A DNA stretch of 64,000 bases from Anaerovorax odorimutans. Lineage in GTDB: Bacteria > Bacillota > Clostridia > Peptostreptococcales > Anaerovoracaceae. The DNA is taken from the NCBI RefSeq assembly GCF_024459955.1, contig NZ_JANFXK010000005.1, positions 62,001-126,000 of the forward strand. The letters are read 5' to 3'. The position numbers and the translations under genes are program-made. This document shows positions 42,158 to 49,786 of this stretch, piece by piece. The notes under the pieces were generated by a model, which was not told where the DNA came from, searched no databases, and was given only the letters and a program-made list of their open reading frames with translations. Position 1 is the first letter of the stretch. Each line of letters opens with the position of its first letter.

Positions 42158-43240
42158 TTATTTAATGCAGTCTGCGAGGACCTTTAAGAACTTCTCGCAG
42201 TCTTTCGGGTAGATCTCTCCCATATTGGCAACCTGGAACATACCCATTTCCACGTATTTTCCTTTGCCGCTGTATACCACATACCCTTTGTCTTCCATGT
42301 CTTTCAGGAACTGGTCCAGATTCTTTCCTTCCGGCAGGAATACCGAAGTTACGGTATTGGCCATGTGCTCGGAAAGCAGCAGTTTTAGGCCCATATCCTC
42401 CATGCCTTTTCTGAGGATTCCCGCGCACTCGGCGTATCTTGCTACCTGATGCTCCACACCTTCTTCCAGAATGTTGGTCAGCGCCTGATTGAGCGCCCAG
42501 AACAGGTTTACGTTGGGAGTATTGGGAGTCTGGTTTTTCGCCACTGCGCTCTGATAATGCTTGGCCAGATTCAGGTATACGTTCTTACCCATTTCCGGTG
42601 TCAGAGTCTCAAATGCCTCTTTCTTACCGCAGATATAAGCGGATCCGGGGAATGCTCCCAGGCACTTTCCGCCTACGGAAGTGGCGAACGTGATGTTAAA
42701 GTCCACGATGTCAATATTCTCACCTGCTGCTGCCGATACGCAGTCAACAAAGTACCATTTGTCGTATTTCTTACAGAGCTGTCCCACTTCTTTCACCGGG
42801 TTAATCATACCGGTTGAAGTTTCGTGGCATACCATAGCTACGACCTTTACCTTTGGATTTGCCTTAATCAGTTCTTCGATCTTGGAAACATCCGGGTAGT
42901 CGCCCCATTCAAAGGAAGCATCCACGTAAGGGATCTGATATTTTTCAATGATCTCCTGTAGTCTTTCACCGAACACGCCGTTTCTAACCAGCAGAATTTC
43001 TTCACCTTCATTAAAAATGGAGGAAAGCACCGTTTCATTGGAAGAAGTGCCTGATCCGGAAACAATTACGGACTGATAAGAATCATCGGCCTTAAACAGA
43101 CGGTTGATCTTTTTTACCGTATCCGCGAACAGCTCTTCGAATTCCGCTCCTCTGTGGCAGATATCATAGTGCATCATGGCTTCGCGTACATTGTCCTTTA
43201 CCATAATCGGTCCCGGACTGAATAACATTGGTTTGCTCAT
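42158..43240 (-). CDS. Class V aminotransferase, 2-aminoethylphosphonate-transaminase-like
   Basis: A 360-residue PLP enzyme. FSPGPIMVKDNVREAMMHYDICHRGAEFEEL and GGKCLGAFPGSAYICGKK (with the PLP lysine) are the landmarks of the PhnW / serine-pyruvate / alanine-glyoxylate group; the CHR-x-EF and K-C-x-GxPG patterns point most to 2-aminoethylphosphonate:pyruvate transaminase relatives. VSGSGTSSNETVLSS is the phosphate-binding region. It is 47 bases after glpK on the same strand. No other phosphonate genes are in the window, so serine, alanine or glycine donors are equally possible. Confidence 0.82.
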   Translation of the reverse strand: MSKPMLFSPGPIMVKDNVREAMMHYDICHRGAEFEELFADTVKKINRLFKADDSYQSVIVSGSGTSSNETVLSSIFNEGEEILLVRNGVFGERLQEIIEKYQIPYVDASFEWGDYPDVSKIEELIKANPKVKVVAMVCHETSTGMINPVKEVGQLCKKYDKWYFVDCVSAAAGENIDIVDFNITFATSVGGKCLGAFPGSAYICGKKEAFETLTPEMGKNVYLNLAKHYQSAVAKNQTPNTPNVNLFWALNQALTNILEEGVEHQVARYAECAGILRKGMEDMGLKLLLSEHMANTVTSVFLPEGKNLDQFLKDMEDKGYVVYSGKGKYVEMGMFQVANMGEIYPKDCEKFLKVLADCIK

Positions 43241-43287
43241 TTTTAAATTCTCCTTTCAGAATCCTCGAATCACTTTTTATCTATTTT

Positions 43288-44784
43288 CTAATCTTCAACC
43301 CAGTTTTTTGCCCGTTCAACGGCCTTGTGCCAGTTATAGAGCAGGGTTTCACGTTCATCCACGCTCATCTTCGGTTCATAGCGTTTGCTCAGCTTCCAGT
43401 TGTCGGCAAGGTCGCTCATGGAACGGAAATCACCGATTCCCAGGGCCGCCAGATAAGCCGCTCCCAAAGGTGTAGTATCATTGATGGCCGGCACGTCCAC
43501 CGGTATTCCCAGAATATCGGCCTGGAACTGCATGAGGAATTTATTCACTACCGCCCCGCCGTCCACACGCATGATCTGAATCGGAATGCTGGCGTCCATA
43601 TTCATGACATCCAGATTATCTTTTACCTGATAAGCCGTAGCCTCTAAAGTCGCACGTACGATCTGTTCTCTGGTGGTTCCGCCGGTGATACCGATAATCG
43701 TGCCCCTGGCATAGGAATCCCAATGAGGCGCGGCAAGACCCGCAAAGGCCGGCACAAAATAAACGCCGCCGTTGGATTTGGCATCGTAGGCCATCTGTTC
43801 CGTCTCCTTGGCATCCTTGATGATCTTGATTCCGTCCCGCAGCCATTGGGTCGCTGCTCCCGTGATGTAAATGCCTCCATCCAGAGCAAAGGTCATCTTC
43901 TTATCGATGCTCCAGGCTACGGTGGTCAAAAGTCCGTTCTTGGAATAGATCGGCTTATCACCTGTATTCATCAGCATGAAGCAGCCGGTTCCGTAAGTAC
44001 ATTTGATTGCTCCCGGAGAATAACACGCCTGACCGAACAGCGCCGCCTGCTGGTCTACGATGGAACCGGAAATAGGAATCGATGCTCCGAAAAAATCCAG
44101 GGGATCCGTATTGCCGTATACCATTGAGCTGTCACAGATCGTCGGCAGAATGTTTTTATCGATCTCAAAGATATCGAGGATATCCTGATCCCACTTACCC
44201 GTATGAATGTTCATCAACATTGTACGGGAGGCCGTGGAAGCATCGGTGATGTGGACCCTTCCGTGGGTCATCTTCCAGATCACCCAGGAATCCAGAGTTC
44301 CTGCGAGAATTTTCCCTGCCTTGATCTTATCCTTGACGCCCTCTACGTTATCTATGATCCATTTGATCTTAGTGGCGCTGAAATAAGCATCGATCATCAG
44401 CCCTGTCTTCTCCCGGATCTGCACGCCATATTCCTCCGTGAGGCTGTCGGCATACCTGGCGGTCCGTCTGTCCTGCCAGACAATGGCATTGTAAACGGGA
44501 ACGCCCGTATCTTTGTCCCATAGCATAACCGTTTCGCCCTGATTGTCGATACCGATGCAGGCAATCTCCTCCGGTTTTGCCCCCGCAATGTCCAAAGCCA
44601 TACTGATGGAGCCCAGAACACCGTCCCAGATCTCCATGGGATCATGTTCGACCCATCCGGGATTTGGATAGTGCTGATGGTGCTCTTTATATCCTCTGGC
44701 CACCAGATTCCACTTTTCATCCAGCAAAAGGGTCGTCGTCCCTGTCGTACCCTGGTCCATCCCCAGGTAATACTTCTTCGTCAT
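43288..44784 (-). CDS. glpK: Glycerol kinase
   Basis: A 498-residue FGGY-family kinase. The phosphate-1 motif is MDQGTTGTTTLLLD (usually DQGTTSSR); YPNPGWVEHDPMEIWD, NAIVWQDRRTA, GLMIDAYFSATKIKWI, VDQQAALFGQ with the catalytic Asp, and TYGTGCFMLMNTG are all present, and RVDGGAVVNKFLMQFQADIL closes the family signature. It phosphorylates glycerol to glycerol 3-phosphate. An AraC-family regulator gene ends 20 bases upstream on the same strand and probably controls it. The altered TTGTT motif deserves note, but other glycerol-site residues are kept. Confidence 0.9.
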   Translation of the reverse strand: MTKKYYLGMDQGTTGTTTLLLDEKWNLVARGYKEHHQHYPNPGWVEHDPMEIWDGVLGSISMALDIAGAKPEEIACIGIDNQGETVMLWDKDTGVPVYNAIVWQDRRTARYADSLTEEYGVQIREKTGLMIDAYFSATKIKWIIDNVEGVKDKIKAGKILAGTLDSWVIWKMTHGRVHITDASTASRTMLMNIHTGKWDQDILDIFEIDKNILPTICDSSMVYGNTDPLDFFGASIPISGSIVDQQAALFGQACYSPGAIKCTYGTGCFMLMNTGDKPIYSKNGLLTTVAWSIDKKMTFALDGGIYITGAATQWLRDGIKIIKDAKETEQMAYDAKSNGGVYFVPAFAGLAAPHWDSYARGTIIGITGGTTREQIVRATLEATAYQVKDNLDVMNMDASIPIQIMRVDGGAVVNKFLMQFQADILGIPVDVPAINDTTPLGAAYLAALGIGDFRSMSDLADNWKLSKRYEPKMSVDERETLLYNWHKAVERAKNWVED

Positions 44785-44804
44785 TGTTTTCCAACCTTTC
44801 TCTG

Positions 44805-45686
44805 TTAATTTATATATAAATATGGATCGATTTTATTGTAGTCCAGGCAGGAGAATCCCAGTTTTCTCAGTGTTCCCGATGAACAGTGGAGAAACCGCTT
44901 ATAGCACCGGTTCATGTGAGCGTGGTCAAAGAAACCGCTGTCAAGAGCCAAATTAATAAGAGGCTCATGGTTGGAACTGTCAGCCAGCTTCTGCAGCGAG
45001 TTCTGCAGGCGCATGATCTCGCAGTATATCTTCGGGGAAACACCTACATATTTCTCAAAGACTTTACCCAGATACCGTTCACTGTATCCCGTTTCCGTTC
45101 CCAGCTGACTGACTTTGATATTTCCATGTTTTTCGTAGATACGGTCCGTACAGTAACGAATCAGGTAACTGGAATCATCTTCCTTCATTCTGACCCGGAT
45201 CAGCTTGGAAAGGAGCATGGCCTTCTCCGGCACCGGCAGATCCTTGCAGGCCGCGGAAACGATCTGCCCCCCGTTCTTTATGTAATCCTTAATATCGTAC
45301 ACCTTATTGGTGAGGCTGCTGGCGTTGTCTTTCAATATTGAGGCCGTTGCGCTCGGCTGGAATTTAAGCACGATCAGCAGCTCTCCCGGTTTCAGTTCGA
45401 TTTTCTTGATCTCATCGATCACTCCGCATATCTTGCCCTTCATCTCCTCTTCCATGCCGTAAAAAGCCATGGAAATACAACCGTCGGGGACCACGGGCAG
45501 CGTAATATTGTGAAGGCCGCCGCACTTCACGGCAAAGATATCCGAAACAGATGTGTAGAGGGGATGCCCGAAATTGACATCAATCCGGAAAGACTGACAG
45601 TTTTCGCTGCTCACCTTAAACGGTTTATAGTCGGAACGTCTTTCGGCAGAAGCCAAATGCTGCTTGTCGCTGATAATAAATGACAT
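44805..45686 (-). CDS. AraC-family transcriptional regulator upstream of glpK
   Basis: A 293-residue regulator with a cupin-like N-terminal domain (LPVVPDGCISMAFYG; KPGELLIVLKFQPSATASI) and a C-terminal AraC double helix-turn-helix (IKVSQLGTETGYSERYLGKVFEKYVGVSPKIYCEIMRLQ; INLALDSGFFDHAHMNRCYKRFLHCSSG). It is cotranscribed with glpK (20-base gap) and divergent from an APC permease 319 bases away. Its ligand is unknown; either neighbour may be a target. Confidence 0.88.
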   Translation of the reverse strand: MSFIISDKQHLASAERRSDYKPFKVSSENCQSFRIDVNFGHPLYTSVSDIFAVKCGGLHNITLPVVPDGCISMAFYGMEEEMKGKICGVIDEIKKIELKPGELLIVLKFQPSATASILKDNASSLTNKVYDIKDYIKNGGQIVSAACKDLPVPEKAMLLSKLIRVRMKEDDSSYLIRYCTDRIYEKHGNIKVSQLGTETGYSERYLGKVFEKYVGVSPKIYCEIMRLQNSLQKLADSSNHEPLINLALDSGFFDHAHMNRCYKRFLHCSSGTLRKLGFSCLDYNKIDPYLYIN

Positions 45687-46005
45687 ATTTTTTCCCCTTT
45701 CTATCCATTTTAGTAAAAATCAGAACAACGTTTTTTACATTTTTATCATAACACCTTCAATTATTTTGGTCAACTTCCGATTTGTGCTAGTGTTAAACCT
45801 TAAGAAAAAATTAAAATAGAGGAGGTAAAACAAAGCGTTACATTCGTTGAGGAAGGTTTTCGTTGGAAGTATGAAATAGTAGTGTGAGGTTACTGTTTTA
45901 CTTCGATGTGCTTTTTCCGGATGTATTTTTTTGATTTTCCATTCGAAAATTGTCATCATTACAGACAAATTTATATCTTTTTCACACTTTTAGGAGGTTA
46001 TTTTT
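45687..46005. other. Intergenic region between divergent AraC and APC genes
   Basis: This 319-base AT-rich gap should hold promoters for both genes. An isolated AGGAGG (about 45820-45825, plus strand) is followed by no usable start codon. I see no convincing gene, hairpin or repeat here. Confidence 0.5.
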
Positions 46006-47487
46006 ATGGACGAGAAAAAAGGACTGGTCCGGGAACTCGGACTGCCTGAGTGCGTCACCATCACCGCCGGCGCTGTTATCGGCGTAGGCCTGTTTACCGT
46101 AGGTTCCTCACAGGTAGGCGCGATGGGCAGCTCAGTTATCATCGCATCCGTTATCGCTTTCTTAATGGTATTGTGGCCTGCCGCCATCTACGGCGAACTG
46201 GGAGCTACTCTTCCTCTGTCAGGCGGTACCTATTCCTTTGCTAAAAGAGCTATCAACTGGCCGGTAGCCATCTTCTGCAGCTGGCATTACACCATCGCGC
46301 AGATCGGTATCGCCGGCGGTGAAGCACTGGCCTTCGCCAGCTACTTTACATATCTTCTCAATGCTCTGGGAGCAGGATTTGTCATCGACTCCAGAATTCT
46401 GGGTTCGGCTCTGATGATCCTCTTTACCATCATTAACTACAGAGGAATCAAATTCTCCGGAAGATGGCAGAATGGATTCATGTTCTTCTTCTGGGCCGCT
46501 TCCTTCGTATGGATGATCATGGTAATGAAGCATCTGGATTTCGCCAACTTCGCGCCGATTTTCTCCGGCATCCCGACGGAATTCACTGCACTGGCTAAAT
46601 GTATCGTAATGGTATGGTGGTGCTTCGCAGGATTCGAAACCTGCGTAGGCATGGGCGCGGAAGTTAAATTCCCGCAGATCACTCTGCCGAGAGCGCTGAC
46701 TCTGTCACCATTCATCGTATTTGCCGTAAACGCGTTATTCCAGTTCTTCCTGGTTGGCCTGACTCCTCTGGCAGGACAGCACCTCCTGGAAACTGCTGAC
46801 GCGCCTTTCGTAGAGGGTATGACACAGGCCGGAATCGTTGGATTCCCATTCATCCTGCTGTGCCTGGGCATCACCTTCGGTGGGGACTTCAGCTCCATGG
46901 TACCATGTACCGCCGGCGCTGCCAGATATATGTACATCATGGCTGTTGACGGATGTTTCCCGAAAGTATTCGCAAAGGTTCATCCGAAATACAGAAGCCC
47001 TTACGTTTCCGTAATCGTTGTAGGAGTAGTTGGAATCCTGCTGATCTCAACAGGTTCCATTGTAATCATCTCCGCAATGTGCGCATTTTCACAGATGCTG
47101 TGCTATATTATCGGATATCTGTCCTACCTGCTGTTATACAAAAAAGAACCCGAGCTTCACAGACCCTGGCATGCTCCTGCCGGTAAATTCGGCGCCGTTG
47201 TGAGCATCATTCTCTATGCGGCTCTGTCCATCCTGGCAATCGACTGGACTGCCATCTGGTGGAACATTGGACTGTCTGTAATATGTATCCTTTACATCCT
47301 GATTTTCGTAAGGAACAGACCGATTCCGGAAGAAGCCATCGACGAAGAACTGCTGGCTCTCAAGACTAAAGATCCTTCTCCGGAAGAAAAGGCCAAACTG
47401 GATGCTCAGTACAAGAGATGGAGAATCACTGCTTACATCTTCTTCGCAGTTGCGGTAGTGCTGTTCATTTTCGGTTCCACACTGTAA
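46006..47487 (+). CDS. APC-family amino-acid permease
   Basis: A 493-residue transporter with about 12 transmembrane helices and a strong TTAGGAGGTT ribosome site. It opens ECVTITAGAVIGVGLFTVGSSQVG, the APC helix 1 signature, followed by GELGATLPLSGGTYSFAKRA. The codon use is cleaner and more biased than in neighbours (many CTG, GGC, AAA), which suggests high expression. It ends with a strong terminator, so it is monocistronic. The substrate is unknown; proximity to an aminotransferase and AraC regulator hints at an amino acid. Confidence 0.9.
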   Translation: MDEKKGLVRELGLPECVTITAGAVIGVGLFTVGSSQVGAMGSSVIIASVIAFLMVLWPAAIYGELGATLPLSGGTYSFAKRAINWPVAIFCSWHYTIAQIGIAGGEALAFASYFTYLLNALGAGFVIDSRILGSALMILFTIINYRGIKFSGRWQNGFMFFFWAASFVWMIMVMKHLDFANFAPIFSGIPTEFTALAKCIVMVWWCFAGFETCVGMGAEVKFPQITLPRALTLSPFIVFAVNALFQFFLVGLTPLAGQHLLETADAPFVEGMTQAGIVGFPFILLCLGITFGGDFSSMVPCTAGAARYMYIMAVDGCFPKVFAKVHPKYRSPYVSVIVVGVVGILLISTGSIVIISAMCAFSQMLCYIIGYLSYLLLYKKEPELHRPWHAPAGKFGAVVSIILYAALSILAIDWTAIWWNIGLSVICILYILIFVRNRPIPEEAIDEELLALKTKDPSPEEKAKLDAQYKRWRITAYIFFAVAVVLFIFGSTL

Positions 47488-47523
47488 AAAGCACAAACTT
47501 TATAAACCACTATATAACGACTT

Positions 47524-47573
47524 AAATACAAAAGAGGCCTTTCCCCATCAGGAAACAGGTCTCTTTTGTATTT
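47524..47573 (+). terminator. Terminator of the APC permease gene
   Basis: Arms AAATACAAAAGAG and CTCTTTTGTATTT (13 bp) with an additional partly paired inner stem, ending in a T-run, 36 bases after the stop. Confidence 0.85.
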
Positions 47574-47707
47574 TTCTTAAACTTTATTCTATTTCTTGTT
47601 TACCGACCGAATATATATTACAATATAAAAGTCCACAGTTGTGTCTATACATTTTGCTTTATATTTAGTACTAGTCCCTCTAATAAACAGAACCGAGGTT
47701 TGAATCA

Positions 47708-49633
47708 ATGACAATATGGTCACAAGCAGCTGAATTTCTGGCTCTTATATTGATTATAGTAATAAGTCTGTATTTCTTTGACAGAAAACACACCCGCTCA
47801 CCGCGAAGGACATTGTTCTGGATATGTTTGGGCCTTTCCGCTTTTGAGATTATCCTCAACGCGGCATGCGTGCTGACGATCCGATATTATGCCCTTGTGC
47901 CTCAATGGCTCAATGTGCTGCTCAACAGCCTGTATTTTCTCGTCACCGTATGGACCTGTTCTATCCTTGCTCTGTACATATTCAATCTGTTGCTGGAGCA
48001 TGTCTACGAAAAACATTGCCTTATCAGGGCCGTAGCCGGTTTAGTGATACTCAACGCGCTCTTTCTGATCCTTGTCATCATTAATTTCAGGACCGGCGTG
48101 CTCTTCTGGTTCGACGCAGACGGCGGATATCACCGCGGTCTGTTCAACAACGCCGGCTATGCCGTTATGCTGGCCGAAGTCTGCATGGTAATTATGTGTT
48201 ACGTTCGCAATCGCTCCAGTGTCAGCAAAAACGTCTTTCAGGTCATTCGCACCCTTCCCCCTATCGTTCTGGGGCTGGCTGCTTTTCAGCTGATCTATCC
48301 TCAGATCCTGCTCAATGGGGTCAGCTTTGCTTTTGTGGACCTGGTCCTGTTCATCAACTTTCAAAATTATCAGGTGGGTACGGATAGCCTCACCCGCATT
48401 GGAAACCGAAGAAATTTTTATCAGGAACTGTCTCTTCGGATCGCCGGCAAACAAAAATTTCAGATTATTTCCATCTCCCTGAAACACTTTGTCGTTGTAA
48501 ACCAGAGATTCGGCTATCAAATAGGAGATGACTTTCTCTATACAATCGCTTCCTGGCTGGAGAAATTCGATCAGGACAGCCGTGCTTTCCGTTTTGGAAA
48601 CGTTTCTTTTGCGCTGGTGTCGCCGTTCCTGTCGGAAGAAAAGGCAGCGGCCAATTTGAAGAAGGTACGGGATCGATTCGAAGAAGGCTGGAGCGTGGGA
48701 GATATCCGCTTTGATATCATGGCCTGTTTCAGTGAAATCATCCGCAGGGATCAGAATTGGCAGCCGGATCAGGTGATCGAATATCTGGAATTTATGAATG
48801 CCATGGCCAAGCAGGAGGATATAGCAAGCCTTCGCTTTACCAAAGAAATCGAACAAAAAATTGAACGAAAAAAAATTCTCACCGAACTGCTGAAACTATC
48901 TATAAAAAAGGATCGTTTTCAAATCTGGTATCAGCCGGTCATTGACTGTACCTCCGGAAAGTACCTTTACGCAGAGGCGTTGCTTCGTCTCAGCGATTGC
49001 AGCGGGGTCCCTGTTTCACCGAACGAATTTATACCCTTAGCCGAAGAAACGGGACTGATCGATGAAATGAGCTGGATTGTCCTGGAAAAGGTCTGCCGTC
49101 TCCTGGGCGAAACACCTTCCCTGGATGTGAATTCCATTTCCATCAATCTTTCCATGCAGCAGTTCCTTGATCCCCATATTGCCCAGAGAATCGCAGACTG
49201 CCTGAAACGGCACCATGTTCCTCCGGAGAAGCTGAAAATTGAAATCACAGAACGAGTAATTGCCTATGACCTGCCCTATATCAGTTCTGTCATGGCACGC
49301 ATTCGGGAAGCGGGCATTGGCTTTTATCTGGACGACTTCGGCGTAGGCTACTCCAACTTTTCCAGCATCATGCGCCTTCCTTTTGAGTGCGTCAAGCTGG
49401 ATCGAAGCCTGTTCAGCGAACTACTGGTCAGCGAAAAGGACCGGACGATCGTTCAGACCATGATCGAGCTGGCCCACAGCGTAGGTTTTCAGGTGGTATC
49501 CGAAGGAATTGAGACGCAGGAACAGGCGGAACTCTTATCTCGCCTGGGTACGGATCGTATTCAGGGTTACTATTTTGCCCGCCCGATGCCGGAAAAAGAA
49601 TTTCTTGCATTTAAGACAGAAAACGACCATTGA
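47708..49633 (+). CDS. Membrane GGDEF-EAL protein (degenerate GGDEF, intact EAL)
   Basis: A 641-residue c-di-GMP protein. The N-terminal 225 residues contain about six to seven transmembrane helices of a membrane sensor. The GGDEF domain (about 230-380) starts with TDSLTRIGNRR but the signature loop reads RFGNVSFAL instead of GGDEF, so it is unlikely to make c-di-GMP. The EAL domain (about 395-640) is complete: YQPV, AEALLRL near residue 421, NLSMQQF, EITER, DDFGVGYSNFSSI, KLDRSLF and EGIETQEQA. It should act as a phosphodiesterase with the GGDEF half as a GTP or regulatory module. It is monocistronic with its own terminator. Confidence 0.9.
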   Translation: MTIWSQAAEFLALILIIVISLYFFDRKHTRSPRRTLFWICLGLSAFEIILNAACVLTIRYYALVPQWLNVLLNSLYFLVTVWTCSILALYIFNLLLEHVYEKHCLIRAVAGLVILNALFLILVIINFRTGVLFWFDADGGYHRGLFNNAGYAVMLAEVCMVIMCYVRNRSSVSKNVFQVIRTLPPIVLGLAAFQLIYPQILLNGVSFAFVDLVLFINFQNYQVGTDSLTRIGNRRNFYQELSLRIAGKQKFQIISISLKHFVVVNQRFGYQIGDDFLYTIASWLEKFDQDSRAFRFGNVSFALVSPFLSEEKAAANLKKVRDRFEEGWSVGDIRFDIMACFSEIIRRDQNWQPDQVIEYLEFMNAMAKQEDIASLRFTKEIEQKIERKKILTELLKLSIKKDRFQIWYQPVIDCTSGKYLYAEALLRLSDCSGVPVSPNEFIPLAEETGLIDEMSWIVLEKVCRLLGETPSLDVNSISINLSMQQFLDPHIAQRIADCLKRHHVPPEKLKIEITERVIAYDLPYISSVMARIREAGIGFYLDDFGVGYSNFSSIMRLPFECVKLDRSLFSELLVSEKDRTIVQTMIELAHSVGFQVVSEGIETQEQAELLSRLGTDRIQGYYFARPMPEKEFLAFKTENDH

Positions 49634-49656
49634 CGCTTGTAGTCATTGGTCGTTTT
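49620..49656 (+). terminator. Terminator overlapping the GGDEF-EAL stop
   Basis: Arms at 49620-49634 and 49642-49656 pair over 15 positions with one mismatch, ending in TTTTT. The stop codon lies inside the first arm. Confidence 0.8.
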
Positions 49657-49701
49657 TATATTCTTCCTGAAATATATCCAAATTGTCTGACAAAATAGCC
49701 T

Positions 49702-49770
49702 AATTTAGTTGCAAACACAACTAAATTATGTTAGTATATTTAATGGTTGCAAACACAACTAATTTAGTTT
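49702..49770 (+). promoter_or_regulatory. Two MarR-type operator boxes before the MFS-marR operon
   Basis: Box 1 (49702-49727) is a perfect dyad with 10-bp arms AATTTAGTTG / CAACTAAATT and a 6-nt spacer. Box 2 repeats GTTGCAAACACAAC at 49746-49759, 38 bp downstream of the same core in box 1. The second box extends into AACTAATTTAGTT. The promoter should lie between or under them. The downstream marR product is the likely binder. Confidence 0.75.
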
Positions 49771-49786
49771 TAGGAAGGCTGAAAAA

